DNA of 64,000 bases from Paradevosia shaoguanensis (GCF_016801025.1 NZ_CP068983.1:3526501-3590500), one strand, 5' to 3'. Positions 36,919 to 48,203 are shown, counted from the stretch's first letter. The notes: generated from the sequence alone by a model not told the origin. Numbers and translations are program-made.

Positions 36919-38331
36919 ATGAGCGAAAATATCGAGACATTGGAACCGGAAATCCGCGGAGGCGAAGTGCCTTTGCGCGATGAGGACGGCCATATCGATC
37001 CGAACTGGATCGAAACGCTGCATCGTCGCATCGAGGCGGAGGACGGCGAAGCCGTCGTCGCTATGATGGAGCCGCTGCATGCGGCCGATACCGGCGACGT
37101 ACTCGAAGCGCTGGACGCCGAGGCGCGCCTGTCGCTGGTGCGGCTGCTTGGCGACAAGTTCGACTTCGAGGCGCTGACCGAGGTCGACGAATCCGTCAGG
37201 AACGAGCTGTTCGAGAATATCCCCAACGCCGAGATCGCCCGCGGCGTGGCCGCGCTCGATAGCGACGACGCGGTGACGCTGCTCGAGGATATCGAGCCGC
37301 AGGATCGCGACGACATTCTCTCCAAGCTGCCGGCCTTCGAGCGGCTGTCGCTGCGGCGCAGCCTCGATTACCCGGAAGATTCCGCCGGCCGGCGGATGCA
37401 GACCGATTTCATCGCCATTCCGCCTTTCTGGACGGTGGGGCAGACGATCGACTATCTGCGCGGCGAGAAGGATCTGCCCGACGAGTTCTGGCAGATCTAC
37501 GTGGTCGATGCCGGCTACAAGCTGCTCGGCACCTTGCCGCTCGACAAGTTCCTGCGCACGCCGCGCAAGGTGAAGATCGAAGAGATCATGAATGCCGAGG
37601 TCATCGAGATCGAGGCCAGCGAGGACCAGGAAGAGGCCGCCCGCAAGTTCGAGCGCTATGACCTGGTCGAAGTGGCCGTCATCGATGAGAGCGGGCGGCT
37701 CGTGGGCGTGCTCACCATCGACGACATGGTGGACGTTATCCACGAGGAAGCCACCGAGGACATGCAGCTTCTCGCCGGCGTGGGCGACGAAGATCTTTCG
37801 GACGGCGTTCGCGATGCGGTGCGCAGTCGCTCGACCTGGCTGGTGGTGAGCCTGCTCACGGCGAGCCTCTCTTCGCTGGTCATCGGGCTCTTCGACGCCA
37901 CGATCGAGCAGATGGTGGCGCTGGCCGTGCTGATGCCGATGGTGGCCTCGATGGGCGGCAATGCCGGCACGCAGACCATGACCGTGACGGTGCGCGCCCT
38001 GGCGATGCGCGAGCTCGACAGCTTCAAGCTGCGCCGTCTGGTTTCACGCGAGGTGCTGGTGGGGTTCTGCAACGGCGGCATCTTCGCCGTGCTGATCGGC
38101 GTCGTGACCTGGCTCCGGTTTGCCAATCCCGAGCTGGGGCTGGTGATCGCGCTGGCGATGGTGGTCAACATGGTCGCTGCCGGTTCGGCCGGCGTGCTGA
38201 TCCCGCTGACGCTCGACCGGTTCAAGATCGACCCGGCGGTGGCTTCAGCCACCTTCGTGACAATGATCACGGATGTCGTCGGGTTCTTCTCGTTCCTGGG
38301 CCTGGCGGGGCTCTGGTTCCACCTCTTCTAG
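36919..38331 (+). CDS. mgtE: Magnesium transporter MgtE
   Basis: MgtE is a Mg2+-gated inner-membrane channel. The ATG at 36919 gives 470 residues. The N domain (~30-145, ADTGDVLEALDAEARLSLVRLLG) comes first. Two CBS domains (~150-280, VDAGYKLLGTLPLDKFL and VIDESGRLVGVLTIDDMVDV) and the plug helix follow. About five membrane helices end the protein, with MPMVASMGGNAGTQTM, the pore signature. Longer in-frame readings cover a divergent gene and are rejected. Confidence 0.95.
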   Translation: MSENIETLEPEIRGGEVPLRDEDGHIDPNWIETLHRRIEAEDGEAVVAMMEPLHAADTGDVLEALDAEARLSLVRLLGDKFDFEALTEVDESVRNELFENIPNAEIARGVAALDSDDAVTLLEDIEPQDRDDILSKLPAFERLSLRRSLDYPEDSAGRRMQTDFIAIPPFWTVGQTIDYLRGEKDLPDEFWQIYVVDAGYKLLGTLPLDKFLRTPRKVKIEEIMNAEVIEIEASEDQEEAARKFERYDLVEVAVIDESGRLVGVLTIDDMVDVIHEEATEDMQLLAGVGDEDLSDGVRDAVRSRSTWLVVSLLTASLSSLVIGLFDATIEQMVALAVLMPMVASMGGNAGTQTMTVTVRALAMRELDSFKLRRLVSREVLVGFCNGGIFAVLIGVVTWLRFANPELGLVIALAMVVNMVAAGSAGVLIPLTLDRFKIDPAVASATFVTMITDVVGFFSFLGLAGLWFHLF

Positions 38332-38444
38332 GCAAGGGTTTTGCACAGGCGGCGGCTCCGCTTGCCAGTCTTCTTAACGAGGATTAACTTTTCGGCGACG
38401 GCGAGGCATGCCTCGCGGCGGAGCGTTGAGCAGGGGAGTACCCG

Positions 38445-38546
38445 ATGCGAAGCCGAGTTCACTACGCCTGGTGGCGCATTGCCACATGGACCGTTATTTG
38501 TCTGGCGGCGATGGGATTGATAATCTCAGTAGTCGCAACCGCCTGA
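38445..38546 (+). CDS. Putative 33-residue membrane protein
   Basis: The frame encodes MRSRVHYAWWRIATW followed by a hydrophobic helix (TVICLAAMGLIISVVATA). AGGGGAG lies seven bases before the ATG and an excellent terminator begins 37 bases after the stop. The arrangement, basic N-terminus plus one membrane span in a gap between two genes, is that of a real small protein. I do not recognise a family. Confidence 0.55.
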   Translation: MRSRVHYAWWRIATWTVICLAAMGLIISVVATA

Positions 38547-38583
38547 TCGGCGGCAGCGCTCCCGCGGGGAGCCCCGGAGTTTC

Positions 38584-38616
38584 GAGAGGCGCCCGGCGGT
38601 GGGCGCCTCTCTTTTT
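38584..38616 (+). terminator. Strong terminator before the GST gene
   Basis: An 11-bp perfect stem (GAGAGGCGCCC/GGGCGCCTCTC) with a 6-base loop and five T after it. It implies a transcript ending here, which supports the 33-residue gene just upstream. Confidence 0.92.
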
Positions 38617-38631
38617 GACTGGAGCCTGACC

Positions 38632-39294
38632 ATGAAGCTTCTGATCGCCAACAAGAACTATTCGAGCTGGTCGCTGCGCGCGTGGCTGACGCTGCGCGGC
38701 TTCGAGATTCCCTTCGAGGAAGAGCTGCTGCTGCTTAATGGCGAGGGCTGGAAGGAGGCGATGCTGGAGCGCTCGCCGACCGGGCAGGTGCCGGTGCTGA
38801 TCGATGGCGATCTCGTTATCCCGGAAACCCTGGCGATCATCGAATATGTCGCCGACAAATACCCGCACAAGCACATCTGGCCGGCCGACAGGAACCTGCG
38901 GGCGCGTGCACGCGCCGCGAGCGCCGAGATGCATGCCGGCTTCACCCGGCTGCGCAATGCCGCGCCGATGAACCTGCGCGCCTCCCATCCGGGCAAGGTG
39001 TCGCTCGATTATGTGGCCGATGATCTCGACCGGCTGCAGAAGGTCTGGGGCGATCTGCTCGATCGCTCGGGCGGACCTTATCTCGGCGGCGCGTTCTCGG
39101 CGGTGGACGCCATGTTTGCGCCGGTCGCGACGCGCATCCGCGTCTATGACCTGCCGGTGCCCGACTTCGCGGCCGAATATGTCGAGGCCATCTACGCGCT
39201 GCCGGCGTTCCAGGAATGGTACGCCGATGCGCTCAAGGAATCCTGGATCGTCGAACAGGACGAAATCGACTTCATCCAGGGCCGTAAGCAGTGA
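38632..39294 (+). CDS. Glutathione S-transferase family protein
   Basis: This cytosolic GST-fold protein of 220 residues begins MKLLIANKNYSSWSLRAWLTLRG, with the thioredoxin-like domain and the candidate active-site Ser/Trp region. Glutathione-binding PVLIDGDLVIPETLAIIEYVADKYP follows, then an all-helical C-terminal domain (about 90-220). ATG at 38632 is preferred over an upstream in-frame start that lies inside the terminator. It is coupled to the DUF1489 gene by a 4-base overlap. Confidence 0.92.
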   Translation: MKLLIANKNYSSWSLRAWLTLRGFEIPFEEELLLLNGEGWKEAMLERSPTGQVPVLIDGDLVIPETLAIIEYVADKYPHKHIWPADRNLRARARAASAEMHAGFTRLRNAAPMNLRASHPGKVSLDYVADDLDRLQKVWGDLLDRSGGPYLGGAFSAVDAMFAPVATRIRVYDLPVPDFAAEYVEAIYALPAFQEWYADALKESWIVEQDEIDFIQGRKQ

Positions 39295-39722
39295 TTCACC
39301 TGGTCAAGCTGTGCGTCGGCGTTTCATCGTTCGAGGAGCTGGAAAGCTATCGCAACGAACGCGCACATTGGTGGGGCGCCGATTACGGCGAGGAGGTGCA
39401 TGTGCACCGCACCCGCACCACGCCCAAGCGTGGGGATGAGCTGCTGGCCGGCGGTGGATCGATCTACTGGGTCATCTCCGGCGTCATTCGCTGCCGCCAG
39501 CCGATCCTGCGGTTCCAGGCGGCGACGGACAAGGAAGGCAAGGATTGCTGCGACATCATCATGTCGCGCGACATGGTCCGAACCCTGCCTTACCCCAAGC
39601 GGCCCTTCCAGGGCTGGCGCTACCTCGAACCCAAGGACGCGCCGCCCGACATGGCGACCGGCGCGCAGGAAGAGGGCTCCGAGTTCATCGCCGAGGAACT
39701 GGCGCGGCTGGGCCTGCTCTAA
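39291..39722 (+). CDS. DUF1489 family protein (GTG start)
   Basis: This 143-residue protein starts at a GTG that overlaps the GST stop (GTGA) and begins MIHLVKLCVGVSSFEELESYR. The blocks HVHRTRTTPKRGDELLAGGGSIYWVISGVIRCRQPILRF and RPFQGWRYLEPKDAPPD match the alphaproteobacterial DUF1489 family. Function is unknown. The usual neighbours in other genomes are also housekeeping genes. Confidence 0.9.
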   Translation: MIHLVKLCVGVSSFEELESYRNERAHWWGADYGEEVHVHRTRTTPKRGDELLAGGGSIYWVISGVIRCRQPILRFQAATDKEGKDCCDIIMSRDMVRTLPYPKRPFQGWRYLEPKDAPPDMATGAQEEGSEFIAEELARLGLL

Positions 39723-39833
39723 GCCGGAATCCGGCAAGGTCTTGTTAGGTGCAAAACCATCCGAATTTTCTCGGTACTTGTCTCAAATGCCGAACGCCCT
39801 CACACTCCATGAAGTGATTTGGGGGATGTGGTC

Positions 39834-40724
39834 ATGGATGGTCGGGGCGCACATGTCATTGTCGTGGGCAATGAAAAGGGCGGCTCAGGAAAGTCGACTA
39901 CCGCTTTTCACCTCGCCACCGCGCTCCTCTACAAGGGCTACCGCGTCGCCACGATGGACGTGGACAGCCGCCAGCAGACCTTTACCAACTACGTGAAGAA
40001 CCGCCGTCGCTGGGCCGAGGCCCAGGGCGTGTCGCTGCCCAATACGCTGCATTTCCACCTGCCGCGCCCGCGCGGCGATTCCATTCGCGAGAACCAGAAA
40101 TACGAATTCGAGCTGTTCGGCGCCGCGATCGCGGAGGTCGAGGACAGCGTCGATTTCGTGCTGATCGATACGCCGGGATTCGACACGAACCTGGCCCGGC
40201 TGGCCCATTCCATGGCCGATACGCTGGTAACGCCGGTCAATGACAGCCTGGTCGACCTCGACGTCATCGTGCGCTTCGATCCCGCAACGGGGGAGGCCAA
40301 GGATCTCGGCCAGTATGCGCGGCTCGTGCAGCGCGCCCGGTCCGAGCGGCTGGCCGTCGATGGGCATACCGTCGATTGGGTGCTCGTACGCAACCGCGTC
40401 TCGATGCTCGCTTCGCGCAATAGCCGCACCGTTCAGGGCGTGCTCGACAAGGTGGCAATGAAGCTTGGCTGCCGGGTCGCCGATGGCATTGCCGAGCGGG
40501 TGATCTTCCGTTCGCTCTTTCCCTATGGGCTGACGGTCTTCGATCCGCTCGACGAAACCATCCTGGGCGGCTTGCCGCCGATGTCACATATAACGGCGCG
40601 GCAGGAATATCGGCTGCTGCTCGATTCTCTCAACTTGCCGAGCAGAAAGCTTGCTCCTATAGACGGGCAGCGGCGCGAGGGAGCTGCAAACGATGTGCGT
40701 CCGGTCGAAGCGCAGATCGCCTAA
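39834..40724 (+). CDS. mipZ: Division-plane positioning ATPase MipZ
   Basis: MipZ is a ParA-type ATPase that inhibits FtsZ near the poles in alphaproteobacteria. ATG at 39834 gives 296 residues with GGGGGA upstream. The deviant Walker A NEKGGSGKSTTAFHLATALL (13-32), the switch DVDSRQQTFTNYVKNRR, and FVLIDTPGFDTNLARLAH are all present. Upstream TTG and GTG codons are less likely starts. It lies ahead of a diguanylate cyclase. Confidence 0.95.
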   Translation: MDGRGAHVIVVGNEKGGSGKSTTAFHLATALLYKGYRVATMDVDSRQQTFTNYVKNRRRWAEAQGVSLPNTLHFHLPRPRGDSIRENQKYEFELFGAAIAEVEDSVDFVLIDTPGFDTNLARLAHSMADTLVTPVNDSLVDLDVIVRFDPATGEAKDLGQYARLVQRARSERLAVDGHTVDWVLVRNRVSMLASRNSRTVQGVLDKVAMKLGCRVADGIAERVIFRSLFPYGLTVFDPLDETILGGLPPMSHITARQEYRLLLDSLNLPSRKLAPIDGQRREGAANDVRPVEAQIA

Positions 40725-40785
40725 CTGCCTGTCATACTTGAGTTATATGAAACGTCACTGGGTCTAGCCCCAGCGAGGGGCGAAT

Positions 40786-41997
40786 ATGCAGATCGACATG
40801 TTCACAGTGCTGGTGCAGGGGGGCTTGTCCGCCTTGCTGCTGGGTCTGATCTTCCTTTTCTACTGGGCGGTCGACTGGCGCTCCTCCTGGCTGGCCTGGT
40901 GGAGCGTGCCGTTTTTCCTCGCCGCCATCGCGGCCTTCGCCTTCACGCAATGGCGTGACGAGCCAACCTATATTTCCGTCGTCATCGGCAACGTCGCCCT
41001 GCTGCTGACCTTCGGCTGTATCTGGCAGGCCGCGCGGGTATTCGAGCGCAGGCGGCCGATCCTCTGGCCACTGGGGCTGGCGACCATCGGCTGGATCGCG
41101 CTCTGCTCCTGGGAGCCGTTCATGGCGAGCCTGGCGGCGCGCGTAATCGTGGCCTCGGTGCTCGCCGCAGGCTTCCTGTGGTCTGCGGCGGTCGAACTCT
41201 GGCGCGGGCGCAAGGAGCAGTTGGTTTCGCGCCTGCCGACGGTGCTGATCCTGACGCTTGCGGGCCTCGTCTTCGCGCTGCGCATTCCGCTGCTCTGGGT
41301 GCTGCCTTTCCCTTTCGGGGCGCTGCCGCTCGATCCGGTAGCGCAGTCCATCCTCAACCTGATGCTGTTCGCGCTCGCGGTGGCGCTCACCATCCTCATG
41401 ATCTCGATGACCCGCGAGCGCGGAGAGTTCGAGCAGCGCCAATACGCGCTGACCGACCCGCTCACGGGTCTTTCCAACCGCCGCGCCTTTCTCGATGACG
41501 GCCAGCGCGTCGTGCTTCGGCACAAGCGGCAGCGCCTGCCGCTGAGCCTGCTGATGCTCGATCTCGACCACTTCAAGTCGATCAACGACCGCTATGGGCA
41601 CGACGCCGGCGACCGCGTGCTGGTGAAGTTCAGCAGCGTTCTGGAGGCCAACCTGCGGCCGGCCGACGGCATCTACCGCATCGGCGGCGAGGAATTCTGC
41701 TGCCTGCTGCGCGACACTGGGCTCGAAGAGGCGCTGGTCGCGGCGCGACGGATCTGCACCGAGCTCGAAGGCGGGACGGTGGAGGCCGTGGGTGCGAATA
41801 TTCGCGTGACGGTCAGCGTCGGCGTGACCTCGACTGCCGAGGCCGGGTACGATCTCGATGAGTTGCTGGCACAGGCCGATGCCGCCGTCTACGAGGCGAA
41901 GGCGCGCGGGCGGAACATGGCGGTCGCCAGCGGCGGGGACGCCGTGATTGGCGCGAGGGCGCTGCGGTCGGTGCTGGAGCGGCGGTTGCTGGGGTAG
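40786..41997 (+). CDS. Membrane diguanylate cyclase (GGDEF protein)
   Basis: This enzyme makes cyclic di-GMP from two GTP. The 403 residues have about six to seven hydrophobic helices in the first 220, then a GGDEF domain (~225-395) with DPLTGLSNRRAF, DLDHFKSINDRYGHDAGD and GGEEF at 300-304. An inhibitory-site RPAD (291-294) sits five residues before it. The active site looks intact, so the protein is probably active and feedback-inhibited. No EAL domain is attached. It starts 61 bases after mipZ. Confidence 0.93.
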   Translation: MQIDMFTVLVQGGLSALLLGLIFLFYWAVDWRSSWLAWWSVPFFLAAIAAFAFTQWRDEPTYISVVIGNVALLLTFGCIWQAARVFERRRPILWPLGLATIGWIALCSWEPFMASLAARVIVASVLAAGFLWSAAVELWRGRKEQLVSRLPTVLILTLAGLVFALRIPLLWVLPFPFGALPLDPVAQSILNLMLFALAVALTILMISMTRERGEFEQRQYALTDPLTGLSNRRAFLDDGQRVVLRHKRQRLPLSLLMLDLDHFKSINDRYGHDAGDRVLVKFSSVLEANLRPADGIYRIGGEEFCCLLRDTGLEEALVAARRICTELEGGTVEAVGANIRVTVSVGVTSTAEAGYDLDELLAQADAAVYEAKARGRNMAVASGGDAVIGARALRSVLERRLLG

Positions 41998-42090
41998 GGC
42001 GCTTGGGGCGCCACGGGTTTCTTTCTCCCCCTGAGCGAGAGGCGATGGGTGCGATCTCGCTTTTAGTCTCACACCCAACCACCTCCTCGA

Positions 42091-42177
42091 TCTTCCCCGG
42101 GTGAAGACCCGGGGCCTATTGCACCACTCCACCCGAGTGGAGAAATCCGTGGGCCCCGGCTCTACGGCCGGGGAAGT
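42091..42177 (-). repeat. 86-base dispersed palindromic element, copy 4 (inverted)
   Basis: The copy is in the opposite orientation: GGGGCCTATTGCACC is read first, then CCACCCGAGTGG, then GTGGGCCCCGG. Both end arms are intact and the outer ACCACC and GGTGGTC flanks are present. It lies between the cyclase and a hypothetical gene. Confidence 0.9.
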
Positions 42178-42240
42178 AAGGTGGTCGGGCACGGACGTGC
42201 CAACTCTCTCCGTGGCTTCCCCTTCCGACCTGCTAACCCC

Positions 42241-42275
42241 CAAAACAACAAGGCCCGCGCTACGCACGGGCCTCT
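42241..42275 (-). terminator. Terminator of the 93-residue gene
   Basis: Read on the minus strand, AGGCCCG pairs with CGGGCCT around a 9-base loop. A T-rich stretch (complement of 42241-42250) follows. It lies about 25 bases past the stop of the gene at 42300. Confidence 0.75.
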
Positions 42276-42299
42276 GTCGTTTCCACTCTACCACCACGC

Positions 42300-42581
42300 C
42301 TAGTGCGTGTGATGTCCCAAGCTCATCCGCAACGCGCGCTTTCCACCCGGGGCGAATACGTCGATTTCCACTTCCACGCGCGGCATCACCATGCGGCGGG
42401 TGCGGGCGGAGAGGGCGAGGACGACGCCCAGCAGCTCGCCGACGCCGCGGCGCTGGGAGCGGGGATCGAGGCGGGCCGTGAGGCCTGCGAGGGCGCGGCG
42501 GCGGGCGCGTTCATCGGTGGACGTCAGGCGCGACTTGCCGACGAAGTGCGCCAGTTCCGCGAGATTTGACAGTTCACTCAT
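42300..42581 (-). CDS. Hypothetical protein (93 residues)
   Basis: I do not recognise a family. The 93-residue product (MSELSNLAELAHFVGKSRLTSTDERARRR, ending GHHTH) is basic in the middle and shows no membrane segment. Support is the AAGGAG eight bases before the ATG, a matching terminator after the stop and its place 58 bases downstream of the carboxypeptidase gene on the same strand. The overlapping plus-strand frame lacks such signals. Confidence 0.65.
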   Translation of the reverse strand: MSELSNLAELAHFVGKSRLTSTDERARRRALAGLTARLDPRSQRRGVGELLGVVLALSARTRRMVMPRVEVEIDVFAPGGKRALRMSLGHHTH

Positions 42582-42639
42582 GGGGCCAACTCCTTACTAA
42601 AAGCCCGGGGGAACGCACTTCCTGTTGGTCGCGGAGCCG

Positions 42640-44313
42640 TTAGCTCTGCATCGCCAGGCAGCTCATCTTGGCCGCCTTGAGCTGGTTGCACATCTGGGTG
42701 GCGTCATCGCGGTCGCCGAAGCCGACGAAGCGGGCGCGGTAGAAGGTCTGGCCGTTCTTCTCGAAGGGCTCGACCGAGGCACGGAAATCGGCCAGCGCGG
42801 TAATGCGGGAGGCTGCATCGTCGATGAGCTGGCTGGCGCCGTTCTGGTTCGGCGTGGCGCCGATCTGGACGATCCAGCGCTTGCCGGCAGGCTGGGCCTG
42901 GGTCGGAGCGGGGACGTCATTGCCGTCGATAGCGGCGACCTGCACGGGCTTGTCCTTGGAGATGGCACCCGAGGTCATCAGGTCGATCGGCTGGCCCTGC
43001 TGGCCGACGCCAACCGGCGGAACCAGAGGCTCGGAAGCCTGGGTCTGGCCAAGCGGGGCGGGGGGAGCGCCCAGAGAGAAGGTCTCGCTGATCCAGGCGC
43101 CGATCACGTCGACCGGCGGATTGGCCGGCTGGACGGCGCTGGGGGCGCCCATGAGGTTGGCAGCCTGCACGGCGGGCTGGAGAGTCAGGTCGGCCGGCAT
43201 GTCCTGGGGAACCGGTGCGCGGACGCTGGCCACCTGGACCTGCGGAGCAGGCTGGGCGGCGGGCGCGGCGACCGGAGCGGGCAGGGCAGCGACGGCAGTA
43301 GAGCGGAAGCTGGGGAACGCCGCGGGGACGACCATGACGGGTTCCTCGGCCGCAGCGACCTGGATATCGGGCGCGCTGCCGCCGACATAGCCGCCGCGGA
43401 TGCCTGGTGCCGGGATCATCGCCGTCTGCAGATAGCCGCCCTGGCGGGACTTGGGCAGGTATTTCTGGACGATTTCGTAGACCTTGGCGTCACGGGCGCC
43501 GGACGAGTTGAAGCCGAAGCCGATCACAACAAGGTGATGGTCGCCCTTGCGGGAGGCGGTCATCAGGTTGTAGCCGGAATTGTTGATGTAGCCGGTCTTG
43601 ATGCCGTCGATGCCCGAGGCGCCCAGCAGGCGGTTGTGGTTGCCGTAGACGCGCTTGCCGTAGGCGAAGCTCTTGGTCTGGAAGTACTCGTAGTACTTGG
43701 GGAAGTGCTGGTAGATGGCGATGGCCAGGCGCGCCTGGTCGCGCACGGTGGTGACCTGGCGGCCATCGGGCAGGCCCGAGGCGTTGACGTAGGTGGTGCG
43801 GTTCATGCCGAGCGCGCGGGCGGTGGCCGTCATGCGCTGGGCGAACTTGGATTCGGAGCCCGAGATGTGCTCGGCGATGACGCGGGCCATGTCGTTGGCC
43901 GAGAGCGTCACGATGGCCTTGATGGCGTCTTCGACGGTGATGGTCGAGCCGGCCTTCAGGCCGAGCTTGGTCGGCACCGCAGAGGCGGCATATTTGGAGA
44001 CGGTCATCTTGGTCGAAAGCTTGATGTTCCCGGCCGTCAGCTCCTGGAACAGGACGTAGAGCGTCATGACCTTGCTTACGGACGCCGGATAGCGCGTGGC
44101 GTCGGCGGCCTCTTCGTAGAGCACCTTGCCCGTCTTGGCGTCGACGGCAATGCCGGCGTAACTGCGCAGGTTCTGCTGCTTAACGGCGGCCTCTGCGTCC
44201 ACGATAGTGGGGGCCATCACCGCAAGAGCCACAACGAATGCGGCGACGAGGCGCGCGAAGAATCCGCGCGAAAAAAGGGAATCTGCCCGCTGGGAAGTCA
44301 CCCTGTACTCCAA
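42640..44313 (-). CDS. D-alanyl-D-alanine carboxypeptidase with SPOR-like C-terminus
   Basis: This penicillin-binding protein of the PBP5/6 class trims peptidoglycan stem peptides in the periplasm. The 557 residues have a signal segment (about 18-42) and the three active-site motifs SVSK (Ser78-Lys81), SAND and KTG (IDGIKTGYINNSG). A long Pro/Ala/Gln-rich linker (~310-460) leads to a C-terminal ~75-residue SPOR-like domain (RWIVQIGATPNQNGASQLIDDA to SCLAMQS), which in other proteins binds denuded septal peptidoglycan. Such a fusion suggests a septum-associated carboxypeptidase. Confidence 0.9.
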   Translation of the reverse strand: MEYRVTSQRADSLFSRGFFARLVAAFVVALAVMAPTIVDAEAAVKQQNLRSYAGIAVDAKTGKVLYEEAADATRYPASVSKVMTLYVLFQELTAGNIKLSTKMTVSKYAASAVPTKLGLKAGSTITVEDAIKAIVTLSANDMARVIAEHISGSESKFAQRMTATARALGMNRTTYVNASGLPDGRQVTTVRDQARLAIAIYQHFPKYYEYFQTKSFAYGKRVYGNHNRLLGASGIDGIKTGYINNSGYNLMTASRKGDHHLVVIGFGFNSSGARDAKVYEIVQKYLPKSRQGGYLQTAMIPAPGIRGGYVGGSAPDIQVAAAEEPVMVVPAAFPSFRSTAVAALPAPVAAPAAQPAPQVQVASVRAPVPQDMPADLTLQPAVQAANLMGAPSAVQPANPPVDVIGAWISETFSLGAPPAPLGQTQASEPLVPPVGVGQQGQPIDLMTSGAISKDKPVQVAAIDGNDVPAPTQAQPAGKRWIVQIGATPNQNGASQLIDDAASRITALADFRASVEPFEKNGQTFYRARFVGFGDRDDATQMCNQLKAAKMSCLAMQS

Positions 44314-44574
44314 CTCTCACTCGGGGCATCAACGCACCCCGTACTCAACTAGAACCGGCTTTCGCGTCCCCAAACACGAGAAGCCCACGCGTCCCTACTC
44401 TCGCCGATGGTAAGCAGGGGGCCTTACCATTCCGTAAAATGAGATTACATTTGAGGGCGATATCGTTAACGGGGCCGGACGGGGATGTCACAGACATGCC
44501 GGGGAGCTATCGCTTCTTTACGGCGGGGATGGGGCGCGGTGCGTTCAACTCCCGCGTGAGCGCTCCGCTTGCCT

Positions 44575-44603
44575 CTTAACACCGACCAGATTTTGCCTAC
44601 ATA
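44575..44603 (+). promoter_or_regulatory. Probable promoter of clpS-clpA
   Basis: CTTAAC (44575-44580) and TACATA (44598-44603) are separated by 17 bases, close to the alphaproteobacterial sigma-70 pattern. The expected transcription start is near 44610, so ATG codons at 44604 and 44616 are unlikely starts. That supports 44652 as the clpS start. Confidence 0.55.
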
Positions 44604-44651
44604 ATGGTTCCCACTATGCTGCTTCGTTTGAGTTTGACCGGTAGCCCAGCA

Positions 44652-45065
44652 ATGACCACGCTTCCTAAGCTTCGCAAGATGCCGGAAGCCGCGGACGCCG
44701 AAATCTCGGCCCGTAATGCTCTGCGTTCCGGACCCGAAGACGACGGCAAAGGCGGCGACAACGGCTCCAAATTCGAGAGTGGGACCGCCACCAAGACGCG
44801 GCCCCGCACAAAACGCCCCAGCCTCTACAGGGTGCTCCTGCTGAACGACGACTACACTCCGATGGAGTTCGTGGTTCTCATCCTGCAGGAGGTCTTCAAC
44901 AAGTCGCGCGAAGACGCGACGCGTATCATGCTGCATGTTCATCAACAGGGGGTGGGTGAATGCGGCGTCTATCCATACGAGGTGGCTGAAACCAAGGTCA
45001 CCCGCGTCATGGAAACTGCACGCAAGAACCAGCACCCGCTGCAATGCGTGATGGAAAAGCAATAG
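44652..45065 (+). CDS. clpS: ATP-dependent Clp protease adapter ClpS
   Basis: ClpS hands N-end-rule substrates to ClpA. The start ATG at 44652 gives [13 protein letters not shown] and 137 residues. The N-terminal ~55 residues are a charged, probably disordered extension. The core is [57 protein letters not shown], with the N-degron pocket residues. It lies ten bases ahead of clpA. Confidence 0.95.
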   Translation: MTTLPKLRKMPEAADAEISARNALRSGPEDDGKGGDNGSKFESGTATKTRPRTKRPSLYRVLLLNDDYTPMEFVVLILQEVFNKSREDATRIMLHVHQQGVGECGVYPYEVAETKVTRVMETARKNQHPLQCVMEKQ

Positions 45066-45075
45066 GAACCAGACC

Positions 45076-47430
<2,355 letters not shown>

Positions 47431-47454
47431 GGCTCGTAGCGTAGACACAATGCC

Positions 47455-47483
47455 AAGGCCGGGGATTTTTCCCCGGCCTTTTC
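47455..47483 (+). terminator. Terminator after clpA
   Basis: AAGGCCGGGG pairs with CCCCGGCCTT around a 6-base A/T loop and TTT follows. It begins 25 bases after the clpA stop. Confidence 0.9.
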
Positions 47484-47531
47484 GTTTGCGCCCGAGGCGC
47501 TAGGGTGGGGCAGGCCAGCGAGGAGGCGTCT

Positions 47532-48203
47532 GTGGTTCTCAGTGGGATCGGGCCGGTGCTGCCCTATGCGCTGGCGGTGACGCTCAGCCCGTTTCCGGTG
47601 GTGGGTGCGATCCTTGTGGCGCGCTCGCCGCATGGCATGACGGCGCTGGTGGCCAATGTGCTCGGCTGGATGGCGGGCATTGGGGCTGGGGCGGTTGTCA
47701 TGGCGTTGCTGGTCAATACCGTGGGCGGCGGGGACGACGGGCCGGTGACGCATTGGGCGCAGGTCATCGTCGGGCTGCTGCTGCTCTGGGCGGCGTGGCG
47801 CAAGTTTGCGGGGCGGCCGAAGGCAGGTGGGGTGCCGGAGGTGCCCAAATGGCTCGAAGCCTTCGGCAAGGCTTCGCCTGTTCGGGCTTTCGGCTGGGGG
47901 CTGGCGCTGGCCGGGCCCAATCCCAAGAACCTTGCGCTGGCCATGGGCGCGATGTCGGCGCTCAAATATGACGAAATCAGCCGCGGGGATGTCGTTGCCG
48001 GCATCGTCGCCTTCGTGCTTGTGGGCTCGCTCTCGGTGCTGGTGGTCCTCGGCGCCCGGTTGCTGGGCGGCGCGCGGCTCGACGGCGCGCTGGCTGCGGC
48101 CGAGGATTTCATGATCCGCAACAATGCGGTGATCATGATGATGGTGTTCGCGCTCATCGGCATGAATGTGCTCGGAGCAGGGCTGGCGGGCCTTGGTGGC
48201 TAG
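47532..48203 (+). CDS. GAP-family (LysE-like) membrane protein (GTG start)
   Basis: This 223-residue protein starts at GTG 47532, just after AGGAGG. Six hydrophobic stretches are visible, starting MVLSGIGPVLPYALAVTLSPFPVVGAILVA and including FGWGLALAGPNPKNLALAMGAMSALKY. These fit the GAP/LysE-like family of small-molecule exporters or lipid-linked transporters. The substrate is unknown. The end overlaps the converging GFA gene by four bases. An upstream GTG at 47505 lacks a ribosome binding site. Confidence 0.78.
   Translation: MVLSGIGPVLPYALAVTLSPFPVVGAILVARSPHGMTALVANVLGWMAGIGAGAVVMALLVNTVGGGDDGPVTHWAQVIVGLLLLWAAWRKFAGRPKAGGVPEVPKWLEAFGKASPVRAFGWGLALAGPNPKNLALAMGAMSALKYDEISRGDVVAGIVAFVLVGSLSVLVVLGARLLGGARLDGALAAAEDFMIRNNAVIMMMVFALIGMNVLGAGLAGLGG

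Noticed and set aside
42303-42569. Plus-strand open frame opposite the 93-residue gene
   Set aside because: The minus-strand frame has a strong ribosome binding site and terminator; the plus-strand one has neither.
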